Shown: positions 18,362 through 27,662, counted from the stretch's first letter. The stretch: DNA of 64,000 bases from Sphingomonas faeni (GCF_023195535.1 NZ_JALPNF010000001.1:496001-560000); one strand, 5' to 3'. A program made the numbers and translations. The notes: generated by a model from the sequence alone, not told the origin.

Positions 18362-19489
18362 TCAGCGTGGCAACGGCCGCATGTAGAGCGCACGCATTGC
18401 CGCCTCCATCTTCGCGCGGTCGACACGAAGCACGACGTTCTGCGCCCGTTCTCCCAGATGCGGGCGGTACGCGTCATGCCACGACAGCGTGTCGCCATAT
18501 CCCGCGGTCTGATTCGTGTCGAAATCGATGTAGAGCGCCTCCCCGCGCGTGACGATCGACGGCTCCAGCCAGACCATCGCCGCAATCTCGTCCCACATCG
18601 GAAACCCCGGCTCGAGCCCGGTCTGCAGGGTATCGGTGAGCAGGGTATGCGCAGGCTTCAAGCTGTTTAGAAAACCGCGGGTCCACTGCGTTCCGGTCGA
18701 CGGATCGATCGGCACCATCGTCACCTTCGGCCAAGCACCGTGTGCCATGATCCGCGCCGCTTCCGGGTCCCAGCGGATATTGAACTCGCGTCGCGGCGTA
18801 TTAACGAACTCGCGTGCAAACTCCGCCGCCGCCGGCGTGTCGAGCTTCTGCTGCGGATTGAGGCTGCCGCCCATGTAGACCAGTTCCTTCACGTTCGCGG
18901 CAAAGCTCGGATCGAGGCTCTGCGCGATCGCGATGTTGGTCATCGGCCCGGTCGCGAACAGCGTGATCTGACGAGGGTGCGCGCGCACCATCCGGACGAG
19001 AAACGCGGCGGCACTCTCGCTGGAAGGCTTGGTGACCGGATCGCCGATCGGCAGGCTCGGCACGACCGCGGGCAACGGCCTTTCGGACCCCGCCGGGCTC
19101 GCGCCGCCGGGCGCAGGCTCGGTCCATGGCCCCTTGAACTCGAGCCGGCCGTACAGCCCCTCCCACCGCTTTGTCGCCGTTTCGCTGTTGACCAGCGGAT
19201 AGGTCGCGCCCGGCACCACCGGTACATCGCGACGCCCGATTATCTCGACCGTCCGCAGGGCATATGCCGTCGCCGTATCACGCCACACCGAGCCGCTCGT
19301 CGTCGTGATCCCGAGCACCTCGACACCGGGCGCCTGGAGCAGCAGCGCGGATGCACCGTTCAGCCCCACCACGTCGTCGTCGATCAGGACGAGGCGTGTG
19401 GCGGGTGCATCTCTGGCCGAGCTGGCAACGGGGATGCCCAGCGCGACGAGCGTCGCGAGGCCGAGGATAAAAGATTCTCGTATGATCAC
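18362..19489 (-). CDS. Nucleoside hydrolase-like protein with altered metal site
   Basis: IUNH-fold protein of about 375 residues with an N-terminal signal peptide (hydrophobic ILGLATLVALGIPVASSA), so likely periplasmic. Retained family segments are VEVLGITTTSGSVW, LFATGPMTNIAIAQSL, VYMGGSL, FNIRWDPEAARIM and FPMWDEIAAM. The usual calcium-binding DTDxGxDD is replaced by IDDDVVGLNG (residues 36-45), and the usual His-Asp near the C terminus reads Trp-Asp, so activity may be altered or lost. The GTG at 19489 is preferred: GGGGGC lies 8 bases upstream and a signal peptide follows; an earlier ATG at 19555 would bury it. 185 bases upstream of the TonB receptor. Confidence 0.75.
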   Translation of the reverse strand: MIIRESFILGLATLVALGIPVASSARDAPATRLVLIDDDVVGLNGASALLLQAPGVEVLGITTTSGSVWRDTATAYALRTVEIIGRRDVPVVPGATYPLVNSETATKRWEGLYGRLEFKGPWTEPAPGGASPAGSERPLPAVVPSLPIGDPVTKPSSESAAAFLVRMVRAHPRQITLFATGPMTNIAIAQSLDPSFAANVKELVYMGGSLNPQQKLDTPAAAEFAREFVNTPRREFNIRWDPEAARIMAHGAWPKVTMVPIDPSTGTQWTRGFLNSLKPAHTLLTDTLQTGLEPGFPMWDEIAAMVWLEPSIVTRGEALYIDFDTNQTAGYGDTLSWHDAYRPHLGERAQNVVLRVDRAKMEAAMRALYMRPLPR

Positions 19490-19599
19490 GCGATATTGCC
19501 CCCATCGCCCGGGCTGCAGCAGCGATACCGTGCTGCAGACCGGCGGTACGCACATCCGCCGCGAGCCTTCCGGCCGTCAATCGCAAAGCGCTGCTGCCC

Positions 19600-19624
19600 C
19601 TTGAATTCGTTCTGACGCCCGTCC
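19600..19624 (+). promoter_or_regulatory. Possible heat-shock (sigma-32) promoter of htpG
   Basis: CTTGAA (19600-19605), 12 bases, then CCCGTCC (19618-19624) resembles the CTTGAAA-N12-14-CCCATnT sigma-32 consensus, 41 bases before the htpG ATG. A match by eye only. Confidence 0.35.
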
Positions 19625-19665
19625 AACTCTCCGCCACGAATTTACAGCGAAGGTCGTTCCGCACC

Positions 19666-21573
19666 ATGAATCCAGATACCACGTCCATAGATCCCGAAAC
19701 CGTCACGCCCGAAACACATGCGTTCGAGGCGGATGTCTCGCGGTTGCTGCACATGATGGTACATTCCGTCTATTCGGATAAGACCGTGTTCCTGCGCGAG
19801 TTGATCTCGAACGCCGCCGATGCCTGCGAGAAACTCCGCTACGAGGCGTTGAGCGCGCCGGACCTGCTCGGGGACGAAACCCGCACGCAGATCGCGATCA
19901 CGCTCGATCCCGACGCGAAGACGCTGACGATCGAGGACAACGGCATCGGCATGACCACCGACGACATGGGCGAGGCGCTCGGCACGATCGCGCGGTCGGG
20001 CACCAAGGCGTTCATGGACCGGATCGCCGCCTCGTCCGGCTCGGAGGGCGCACAGCTGATCGGCCAGTTCGGCGTCGGTTTCTATTCCGCATTCATGGTG
20101 GCCGAAAAGGTCGACGTCGTCTCGCGCCGCGCCGGCGCAGACACCGCGTCGGTGTGGTCGTCGGACGGTCTCGGCACCTACACGATCGCGCCTGTCGACC
20201 CCTCGGAAGCGCCGTCGCGCGGTACCCGTGTCGTACTGCATCTGCTCGATGACGCGACCTCCTTTACCGACCGCTATACCGTCGAGCGTCTGGTCAAGGA
20301 CCAGTCGGGCCACGTCCCCGTCCCGATCACGCTGCGCGAAAAGCCCGACGCCGAGCCGGTCGACATCGCCGACGGCGCCGCATTGTGGACCAAGCCGAAG
20401 TCCGGGATCAGCACCGAGGATTATGTCGATTTCTACCGCGGCGTCTCGGGCCAGTTCGACGAACCCGCGCTGACGCTCCATTACCGCGCGGAAGGGCTGC
20501 ACGAATATTCGGTGCTCGCCTACGTCCCCGGCGCCAAGCCGTTCGACCTGTTCGATCCTGACCGCAACGGTCGGATGAAGCTGTACGTAAAGCGCGTCTT
20601 CATCACCGACGATGCCGAGGTCCTGCCGCGCTACCTTCGCTTCATGCGCGGGTTGGTGGATTCGTCCGACCTGCCGCTCAACGTCTCGCGCGAGATGATC
20701 CAGGAAAGCCCGATGCTCGCCGCGATCCGCAAGGGCGTGACCGGCCGCGTGCTGGCCGAACTCGACAAGCTCGCGACGCGCGATGCCGAGGCGTATGGGA
20801 AGATCTGGGAGAATTTCGGCGCGGTCCTGAAGGAAGGGCTGTACGAGGATTTCGAACGGCGCGACGCGCTGCTCAAGCTCGCCCGCTTCAAGACCACGAC
20901 GTCGGACGGCGCGTGGCGCTCGGTCGCCGACTATGTCGCGGCGATGAAGGAAAACCAGACCGCGATATACTATGCGGTCGGCACCGATCTGGACCGCCTC
21001 GAAGCCTCGCCGCAGCTCGAAGGGTTCCGCGCACGCGGGATCGAGGTGCTGTTGCTGCCGGACTCGGTCGACGGCTTCTGGGTGACGGCGGGCATCGATT
21101 CCGACGGAAAGCCGTTCAAGTCGGTCACGCAGGGTGCCGCCGACCTGAGCCTGATCCCACTCTCGGATGGCGCCGCGCCGCCGACCGCCGACGCAACGCC
21201 GGAGGTCGCCGACTTCATCGCGTTCGTGAAGACGACGCTGGCCGATGCCGTATCCGAGGTTCGCGCCTCCGAGCGGCTGACCGACAGCGCGGTCTGCCTC
21301 GTCGCGGCGGACAGCGGCATGGACCGCCAACTCGAACGAATCCTCGCCGCCAGCGGTCAGGCGATGCCCGCCGCCAAGCCGGTGCTGGAGATCAACCCGC
21401 GCAGTCCGCTGGTCGCCAAGCTCGCGGCCTTGGGCGAGGATGAGGCGTCGCTGCGCGAGGACGCCGCGCACCTGTTGTTCGACGAGGCACAGATCGCCGA
21501 TGGGGAGCGCCCGCTCGACGCGCGCGCCTTCTCCGCTCGTCTCTCGCGTCTGTTCGACCGCGCGCTCGGCTGA
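19666..21573 (+). CDS. htpG: Molecular chaperone HtpG (Hsp90)
   Basis: Cytosolic ATP-dependent Hsp90 chaperone of 635 residues, full length. The GHKL ATPase domain is clear: FLRELISNAADACEKLRYEAL, IEDNGIGMT, GTIARSGTKAF and GQFGVGFYSAFMVA. The middle domain has DLPLNVSREMIQESP, and the C-terminal dimer domain follows, ending ARLFDRALG-like. Its 3' end is 4 bases from convergent modC. Confidence 0.96.
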   Translation: MNPDTTSIDPETVTPETHAFEADVSRLLHMMVHSVYSDKTVFLRELISNAADACEKLRYEALSAPDLLGDETRTQIAITLDPDAKTLTIEDNGIGMTTDDMGEALGTIARSGTKAFMDRIAASSGSEGAQLIGQFGVGFYSAFMVAEKVDVVSRRAGADTASVWSSDGLGTYTIAPVDPSEAPSRGTRVVLHLLDDATSFTDRYTVERLVKDQSGHVPVPITLREKPDAEPVDIADGAALWTKPKSGISTEDYVDFYRGVSGQFDEPALTLHYRAEGLHEYSVLAYVPGAKPFDLFDPDRNGRMKLYVKRVFITDDAEVLPRYLRFMRGLVDSSDLPLNVSREMIQESPMLAAIRKGVTGRVLAELDKLATRDAEAYGKIWENFGAVLKEGLYEDFERRDALLKLARFKTTTSDGAWRSVADYVAAMKENQTAIYYAVGTDLDRLEASPQLEGFRARGIEVLLLPDSVDGFWVTAGIDSDGKPFKSVTQGAADLSLIPLSDGAAPPTADATPEVADFIAFVKTTLADAVSEVRASERLTDSAVCLVAADSGMDRQLERILAASGQAMPAAKPVLEINPRSPLVAKLAALGEDEASLREDAAHLLFDEAQIADGERPLDARAFSARLSRLFDRALG

Positions 21574-21577
21574 TCGG

Positions 21578-22177
21578 CTACATCCGCACGACCCGGGTGC
21601 CGATGCGTTCGGCTTCGCCCGGGTCGTGCGTGACCATCAGGATCGGCAGCTTAACCACGTCGCGGACATGCTCGATCGCGCGCGTGATCTCCTCGCGACG
21701 CGCCCGGTCTAGCGAGGATAGCGGCTCGTCCAGCAACAGGAAGCGGGGTCGGCTGAGCAGCGCGCGGCCGATCGCGACGCGTTGCGCCTCGCCGCCCGAC
21801 AGCGTCCGCGGCCAGCGATCGAGCAGATGGCCGATCCCGAGGAATCCAATCCGGTCCTCGAATCCCTCCGTCTCGTCGCCCGCGCCGTAGAGCAGGTTCG
21901 CGCGGACTCGCATGTGCGGGAACAGCCGCGCTTCCTGAAACACATAGCCGGCGCGGCGGCGTTCGGGTGGCACGTCGACGCCGTCCCCGAACAGCGTATC
22001 GCCATCGACCGCGATCCGCCCGCGATCGGGCGCGAGCAGCCCTGCGACCATGTTGAGCACGCTGGACTTGCCGATGCCCGAGGGGCCGAACAGCACCGTC
22101 GCGCCATCGCCCGCGTCCAGCGTCAGCGCGACGTGCGCATCGCCCAGCCGCTTCTCGATATCGATCTCAAAGGACAT
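21578..22177 (-). CDS. modC: Molybdate ABC transporter ATP-binding protein ModC (short form)
   Basis: ATPase of 199 residues powering molybdate import. Walker A GPSGIGKSS (residues 31-39), the ABC signature LSGGEAQRVAIGRAL, Walker B FLLLDEPLSSLD and the switch histidine in MVTHD are all present. Usual ModC proteins have about 350 residues with a C-terminal TOBE/Mop molybdate-binding domain; here the protein stops just after the ATPase core. It overlaps modB by 11 bases, so the set is modABC. Confidence 0.9.
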   Translation of the reverse strand: MSFEIDIEKRLGDAHVALTLDAGDGATVLFGPSGIGKSSVLNMVAGLLAPDRGRIAVDGDTLFGDGVDVPPERRRAGYVFQEARLFPHMRVRANLLYGAGDETEGFEDRIGFLGIGHLLDRWPRTLSGGEAQRVAIGRALLSRPRFLLLDEPLSSLDRARREEITRAIEHVRDVVKLPILMVTHDPGEAERIGTRVVRM

Positions 22178-22856
22178 GCAGCCCCCGTCCAGCGCGCCGC
22201 GTCAGCAGTTCGGACGCGATTAGAGCGATCAACGACAACCCTACGGAGATACACGACAATCGCCAGACCATCGAGTCCGCGCCCGGTTGCTGCAACGCCG
22301 AATAGATCGCCAGCGGCAGCGTCTGCGTCTCGCCGGGCACGTTGGAGACGAAGGTGATCGTCGCGCCGAACTCGCCGATCGATCGCGCGAACCCCAGCAC
22401 CGCACCCGCCAGCACGCCGGGGATGCTGAGCGGCAGCGTCAGCGTCCAGAACACGCGCCACGGCCCTGCCCCCAACGTCCGTGCGGCGTTCTCCAATCGC
22501 CTGTCGACCGCCTCGATCGAGATCCGCATCGCCCGCACCATCAACGGCAAAGCCATCACCCCCGCCGCGATCGCCGCGCCGGTCCAGCGGAACAAGACGG
22601 TGATCCCGAACCAATCCTGCAACCAGCCGCCGATCGGCCCATTGGGCCCGAAGGCGAGCAGCAACAGCCACCCGGTCACCACCGGCGGCACCACCAGCGG
22701 CAGATGGATCGCCGCATCGACGATCACCTTGCCGGGGAACCGGACGCGCGCGAGCAGCCAGGCCAGCGCGAAAGCGACCGGCAGGGTCACCAGCATCGCC
22801 ACCCCGCCGACCCTCAGCGACAGCGCGACGATCCCCCATTCGGTCGCGTTCAGCAT
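22167..22856 (-). CDS. modB: Molybdate ABC transporter permease ModB
   Basis: Inner-membrane permease of 229 residues with several hydrophobic helices and the cytoplasmic EAA-type loop RTLGAGPWRVFWTLTLPLSIPGVLAG that contacts the ATPase. FARSIGEFGATITFVSNVPGETQTLPLAIY is characteristic of ModB. The ATG directly follows the modA stop. Confidence 0.94.
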   Translation of the reverse strand: MLNATEWGIVALSLRVGGVAMLVTLPVAFALAWLLARVRFPGKVIVDAAIHLPLVVPPVVTGWLLLLAFGPNGPIGGWLQDWFGITVLFRWTGAAIAAGVMALPLMVRAMRISIEAVDRRLENAARTLGAGPWRVFWTLTLPLSIPGVLAGAVLGFARSIGEFGATITFVSNVPGETQTLPLAIYSALQQPGADSMVWRLSCISVGLSLIALIASELLTRRAGRGLHVL

Positions 22857-23615
22857 CTAGCGCGCGGAGAATCCGTAGCGGACGAAGATCGCCTTGCCCG
22901 CGCGTGAGACAAGGAAGCGCCGGAACGCTTCGGCCTCGGGGTTGGTCGATGTCTTCAGCCGCGCGATCGGATAGGTGATCGCCGGGTGCGTGTTTTCGGG
23001 AAAAACGCCTGCGATCCGTACCTTGGCGGACGCCTTTGCATCTGTTGCGTAGACGATCCCGAGCGGCGCCGCGCCGCGCTCGATCAGCGCCAGCGTCGCG
23101 CGGACATTCTCCGCGCGGACCACTTTCGGCGCAACCTGCGTCCAGACGCCGAGCTTCTCCAGCGACGCCTGCCCGTATTTGCCCGCCGGCACCGCGGTAT
23201 CCGCCATCGCGAGCGGCCCGGCGGTCAGCACGCGGACGAGCGCGGCGCGCGGGCGGACCGGGATGCGAACCGTGCTGCCCGCCGGTGCCGCGACGACCAG
23301 CCGGTTGCCGAGGAATGTTACGCGCGTGGAGGCGACGATCAGGTTCTTCTTCGCCAGTGCGTTCATCCAGTCCTCGTCGGCCGACACGAACAGGTCGGCG
23401 GGCGCGCCGGCCTCGACCTGTCGCGCCAGTGCCGACGATGCGGCGAACGAGATCGTCGGCTTGGCATGGCCCTGTTTCGCCCAAGCATCGGCCGCAGCGG
23501 TCAGTGATTCCTGGAGCGACGCGGCGGCAAGCACAAGCGGTGCTCGCTGCGCCTGCGCCGCGACCGGCGCACCGATCAGCGAAGCGGCCAGAACCAGCCG
23601 CAGCGTATGTTTCAC
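22857..23615 (-). CDS. modA: Molybdate-binding periplasmic protein ModA
   Basis: Substrate-binding protein of 252 residues with a signal peptide ending near AAQAQRA. The ModA signature is clear: LVLAAASLQESLTAAADAWAK, FAASSALARQVEAGAPADLFVSADEDWMNAL. The remainder supplies the second lobe (GIVYATDAKAS). First gene of a modABC operon that probably feeds molybdoenzymes; no ModE-type site was recognised upstream. Confidence 0.94.
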   Translation of the reverse strand: MKHTLRLVLAASLIGAPVAAQAQRAPLVLAAASLQESLTAAADAWAKQGHAKPTISFAASSALARQVEAGAPADLFVSADEDWMNALAKKNLIVASTRVTFLGNRLVVAAPAGSTVRIPVRPRAALVRVLTAGPLAMADTAVPAGKYGQASLEKLGVWTQVAPKVVRAENVRATLALIERGAAPLGIVYATDAKASAKVRIAGVFPENTHPAITYPIARLKTSTNPEAEAFRRFLVSRAGKAIFVRYGFSAR

Positions 23616-23990
23616 TTTCGTGGACTCCTCGAACCCGTCACGACCGCTATAGGGTGCCGCGATTGCCCCGCGCTACCGCGAAACGAAGGTACGCTCCTGC
23701 CCTCGAACTCGTTCCATCGCGCACGCAACGCCCCCGCTACGGACGACACGCGCTTCGCGTACGCCGAGGTCACCGACAGCCTCTAAGCGTGGCCGTTCCT
23801 CTTAGGGCCTGTCGACATTCAGTTTGCCCCGTCCAATCAGTTCGTTTCTTCGTCATGCCGGACTGGTTCCGGCATCCACCGTGCCGCAAAATCGATAGAA
23901 TTTGGTTTGCGGAACCGTGGCCCCCGGAACCAGTCCGGGGTGACGGAAAATTGGTCAAATCCTGCGCGCCAAATTGAATGTCGATTCGGC
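23616..23990. other. Intergenic gap holding an extended palindrome
   Basis: About 375 bases without a recognised gene. The part next to modA (23616-23800) carries the modA leader and no clear motif. From 23803 the sequence becomes a long imperfect palindrome, described separately. A stretch at 23702-23782 stays open in one frame but has no start codon. Confidence 0.5.
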
Positions 23991-23994
23991 CTAG
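23803..23994. repeat. REP-like family 1, copy b, inside a ~190-base palindrome
   Basis: The REP core (23851-23946) has CGTCATGCCGGACTGGTTCC on the left and a near complement ending CAGTCCGGGGTGACGG on the right. Outer arms also pair: GGGCCTGTCGACATTCAGTT near 23805 and, inverted, AATTGAATGTCGATTCGGCC near 23972-23991. The right arm reaches the TAG stop of the fusion gene at 23991. The terminal inverted repeats make it look like a small MITE-type insertion. Confidence 0.7.
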
Positions 23995-26900
23995 TTCGCT
24001 GTCACCCGCCCCGTCCGCGCCAGCTTGCCCCAGCCGACCAGCGGCCCGCGCAGCGCCTGCGCGATCGCCTTCAGCACGACGTAATACATCACCTGACGAT
24101 ACCCGATCCGCTGCGGGATCAGCAGCCAGAGCAGCCGCCAGCGCTCCTTGCGCTCCAAGGCGAAGGCGATGGTCGCGGCCAGCAGGTCGATCGCCGTGAA
24201 GATCAGCCAGTATGCGAGCATCGTATAGACGTCGTGGCTGGTCTGCTCCCAACCATGCGCCTGTACCGAAAGATAGGTCGAGGCGAAGCTGACCAGCAGC
24301 GCGAGATCGATGATCGGCGAGATCGACGCGAGCACGATCTGGAACACGATCGCCTGCGGCAGCCCGACCCAGCCGAGCCCGCGCGGGTGCGAACTGCCGA
24401 TCGCCGAACGGTGCTTGTAGAGGCATTGCAACGTGCCGAACGCCCAGCGGAAGCGCTGTTTCGCCAGCGCGCGCATCGTCTCCGGTGCCTCGGTCCAGGC
24501 GATCGCGAACTGGTCGTATTTCACCGCCCAGCCGTGCCGCTGAATTGCGATCGTCAGGTCCTGGTCCTCGGCGAGCGTATCGTCGGGATAGCCGCCGACG
24601 CTGCGGATCGCCTCGAGCCGCCATGCACCCACCGCACCCGGCACGACCGTCATCGCGTTCAGCCGCGCGAGCGCACGCCGTTCGAGGTTCTGCGCGGTGA
24701 TGTATTCCAGCGCCTGCCACTTGGTGATCAGATTGACGCGGTTGCCGACCTTGGCATTGCCCGCGACCGCGCCGAGCTTCGGGTCGTCGAACCACCGCGC
24801 GAGCCGGGCGATGGTCATCGGCTCGAACTGCGTATCCGCATCGAGCGCGATCACGATCTCGCCGCGCGCGAGTTCGAGCCCGCGGTTGAGCGCACGCGCC
24901 TTGCCGCCATTCTCCAGCGTCAGCAGGCGGACGCGATCGTCGCCCGAGAATGCTTCGGAAACGACGCGGCTGGTGCCGTCGCTGGAACCGTCGTCGATCA
25001 CGATCACCTCGATCGCGACGTCGGTGGAGGCGAGCACGCCCTGCACCGCGCGGACGATCACGCGCTCCTCGTTGAACGCCGGGATCATCACGGTGACGAA
25101 CCGCGACGGATCGATCGCCGGGAACACCGTCTTCAATTCGCGCCGCGCCTGGATCAGCGCGAGCGCGGAGAGGGCCAAGGCGCGCAGGATGCCGATCGTG
25201 ATCGCGATGCCGAAGATCCAGCGGAGCGCGACGACGATCCCGCCGAGCGTGCTGAACAGCGCCAGATCGGCGACGGCGGCGACGCGGTCGCTCGACGAGA
25301 TCACCGGCATCGCCGCATCGCGCGACAGGCCCGCGAGCGTCGAGACGGGCACGAAACTGTAGCCCATCGCGCGCAACCGCTCGATGATGATCGGCAGCGC
25401 GGCGACGGTCTCCGCGCGATTGCCGCCGGCGTCGTGGAGCAGGATGATGTTGCCGCTGCGCTCCGGATTGCCCGCCTCGACGCCGGCGATCGTCCGGTCG
25501 ATGATCGCCTGCACGCCCGGCCGCTTCCAGTCGTCGGGATCGACGTGCAGGCCGACCGAGATATAGCCGCGCTGCTGCGCCTCGAGCGCGGGCAGGATTT
25601 CGTCCGCGGTGCTCGGCTCGGCATCGCCGAAATAGGGTGCGCGGAACAGCCGTAGCGAGCGTCCGGTAAACGCCTGGAACAAACGCTGCGTTGCGTTGAG
25701 CTCGTACTTCACCTGCCGCGTCGACACGTTGGCGAGGTTGGGGTGCGTATAGGTGTGGCTGCCGATCTCATGCCCCTCGGCGACCATCCGTTCGAGCAGC
25801 GACCGCTGCGTCAACGCATTCTCGCCGATCACGAAGAACGTCGCCGGCGCATGCTCGCGCTTGAGGATGTCGAGGATCTGCGGCGTCCATTCGGGATCGG
25901 GACCATCGTCGAAGGTCAGCGCGAGCTGTTTCGGACGATAGCCGGTCCGCACCACGACATAGGGCGACGGCATCCGCGTGAAGTTGACATCGGCGATCGT
26001 ACCGTCCTTGGCCGGCACCGCATCGCGGATGCCGGTGACGGGCTCGGCGGCGATCTTCAGGATTTCGCCATTGCCCTCGATATCGACGTTGGTGCCCGCC
26101 GGCATGGCGTCGATCAAATCGGGGACCGGCAGTTTCCGGCGATCGCGGCCCCAGATCGACCAGAGTCCCGGATCCTCGGAGCCGAGACGCCACAGCGCGA
26201 CGCTCCCCAGCCCTGCCTTTTGCAGGAACGCGATCTGGTTGTACGCCGATGCCGCATCGAGCAGCCAGACCTGATGCTGCACGCCGCCTTCCGAATAAGC
26301 GAAGCTGCTGTTGCCGCTGGCCTTGTCGAAGGTCGGCACCGTGCCGGAGTCCGCAGCGTTCTGCCACGCTTCCTCGACGTCGAGCGCGTCGCCGTTGCCG
26401 CTCTCGGCCCCGGCATGCCAGTCGTAAGCGTAGGAGCCGATCGCGACGACCAGCTTGGACGGCGGGATACCGCGCGCCGCATCGGCGACCATCCGCGCGA
26501 ACCAGCGCTGCGAGGCGATCGGGCCCGGTGCGCCGCTCGTCTCGTGCTCGTCATAGGCCATGAGGAAGATCTTGTCGGTCACCTTGGCGTAGGCGGGCAG
26601 GCTCCAGTCGGGGTTCGCGACCGGCGCTGCGATTGCGACCACCCAGCCGCGGGGCGTGAAGCGGGCGCGGGTCTCGGCGAGGAACGCGCGGTAGTCGGGC
26701 TGCGCCGACGCGGGCAAATCCTCGAAATCGTAGAACACGCCGCCGGCATGGTTCGCGCTGAGGAACGGTACGAGCTTGTCGAGGAACGCCGCGCGCGCCT
26801 TCGGATCGGCGAACAGCGCAGCGCTGCCGGCACCGTCCCAGTTCCCGTCGACCGCGTTCTGCACCATCGGCAGGATCACCGGGCGATGCACCGCCTTGTT

Positions 26901-27359
26901 GAGGATATCGCGCCCGGCCTGGTCGCGGAACACGGTGATCTTGTGATCCTTGCCGGTGATCGAGACCCAGCCGGGGATCAGCCAGTCGAGCTGTTCGACG
27001 TGCCGCGCGAGGCTGGCGGTGCTCGCCTCGTCCCACGGCACGTGAAAGGCGATGGCGAGCGACGGGTTGGCGCCGTTGCCGATGCCGGGCTTGGCCGCGC
27101 TCGTCCCGAACAGTTGCCGGGCGTAGTAGTTGATGTCGCGCCGCGTCTCGCGAAGGATACCGCCCCGTGGCGCCGGCAGCTTGTGGAGCGCGGGGTGCTC
27201 GGGCTCGATCGGCAGCAGCGGCGCGGTCGGCACCGCGCCGATCGACACCGCGAATACCGCGATCGACAGCAGCAGCAACGCGACGAACGCAGCAACGCCA
27301 AAGGTAAAGCGCTGACGCCGGCGGCCACTAGCATCGTAGAATACGGGATTGAGCGACAT
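23991..27359 (-). CDS. GH18-like / NodB deacetylase / GT2 glycosyltransferase fusion
   Basis: A 1122-residue three-domain membrane protein. Residues 20-40 form a membrane anchor. Residues about 95-415 are GH18-like with the acid motif GVFYDFEDLP (Asp211, Glu213). Residues about 478-670 are a NodB polysaccharide deacetylase (TFDDGP with Asp484/Asp485, SHTYTH with His535/His539). After a helical segment (about 700-735), residues about 754-975 are a family 2 processive glycosyltransferase (IDDGSSDG, DAD at 840-842, EDQD at 931, QRFRW at 968), followed by further helices. It probably makes and trims/deacetylates a beta-linked amino-sugar polymer, like PgaB plus PgaC in one chain. Start 27359 gives the shorter, plausible N terminus; an ATG at 27404 is possible. 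Confidence 0.9.
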   Translation of the reverse strand: MSLNPVFYDASGRRRQRFTFGVAAFVALLLLSIAVFAVSIGAVPTAPLLPIEPEHPALHKLPAPRGGILRETRRDINYYARQLFGTSAAKPGIGNGANPSLAIAFHVPWDEASTASLARHVEQLDWLIPGWVSITGKDHKITVFRDQAGRDILNKAVHRPVILPMVQNAVDGNWDGAGSAALFADPKARAAFLDKLVPFLSANHAGGVFYDFEDLPASAQPDYRAFLAETRARFTPRGWVVAIAAPVANPDWSLPAYAKVTDKIFLMAYDEHETSGAPGPIASQRWFARMVADAARGIPPSKLVVAIGSYAYDWHAGAESGNGDALDVEEAWQNAADSGTVPTFDKASGNSSFAYSEGGVQHQVWLLDAASAYNQIAFLQKAGLGSVALWRLGSEDPGLWSIWGRDRRKLPVPDLIDAMPAGTNVDIEGNGEILKIAAEPVTGIRDAVPAKDGTIADVNFTRMPSPYVVVRTGYRPKQLALTFDDGPDPEWTPQILDILKREHAPATFFVIGENALTQRSLLERMVAEGHEIGSHTYTHPNLANVSTRQVKYELNATQRLFQAFTGRSLRLFRAPYFGDAEPSTADEILPALEAQQRGYISVGLHVDPDDWKRPGVQAIIDRTIAGVEAGNPERSGNIILLHDAGGNRAETVAALPIIIERLRAMGYSFVPVSTLAGLSRDAAMPVISSSDRVAAVADLALFSTLGGIVVALRWIFGIAITIGILRALALSALALIQARRELKTVFPAIDPSRFVTVMIPAFNEERVIVRAVQGVLASTDVAIEVIVIDDGSSDGTSRVVSEAFSGDDRVRLLTLENGGKARALNRGLELARGEIVIALDADTQFEPMTIARLARWFDDPKLGAVAGNAKVGNRVNLITKWQALEYITAQNLERRALARLNAMTVVPGAVGAWRLEAIRSVGGYPDDTLAEDQDLTIAIQRHGWAVKYDQFAIAWTEAPETMRALAKQRFRWAFGTLQCLYKHRSAIGSSHPRGLGWVGLPQAIVFQIVLASISPIIDLALLVSFASTYLSVQAHGWEQTSHDVYTMLAYWLIFTAIDLLAATIAFALERKERWRLLWLLIPQRIGYRQVMYYVVLKAIAQALRGPLVGWGKLARTGRVTAN

Positions 27360-27662
27360 GGGACGAGTATCAACCGGCCGAAGGAAAACGGCAACTCGCC
27401 GCAATGTTTCGCTACAATGCCGTGCGTGGGAACGCTGCTGAAAAATACGTCACGCGTAGTTTAGGTAGCGGCGCAGGTTCTACTGCATCGCCTCCCGCAT
27501 GAAGTCGGCAATTCAAACGATCCTCCCCCGCCAGGGGGAGGTGGCACCGAAGGTGACGGAGGGGGAGGAACACGCAACAGCGGTTTCCCTTTCCTCCCCC
27601 TCCGTCTGGCCAGTGCCAGCTACCTCCCCCTGGCGGGGGAGGATCGATGGCACCCTACCCGA
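27360..27662. other. Intergenic gap with a family 2 repeat
   Basis: About 300 bases between the start of the fusion gene and the stop of the TonB receptor. The left 150 bases are leader or promoter sequence for the fusion gene, without a motif I can name. The rest is the repeat at 27521-27643. Confidence 0.5.
27521..27643. repeat. Palindromic repeat family 2, copy a
   Basis: About 123 bases. Each end is itself a hairpin (CCTCCCCCGCCAGGGGGAGG on the left, CCTCCCCCTGGCGGGGGAGG on the right), and GACGGAGGGGGAGG inside pairs with CCTCCCCCTCCGTC. Copies at 35350-35472 (reversed) and 42273-42396. Lies 3' of a TonB receptor gene. Confidence 0.85.

Noticed and set aside
23702-23782. Open frame ending in TAA in the modA upstream gap
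   Set aside because: No start codon and too short; could be a gene remnant but nothing supports it.
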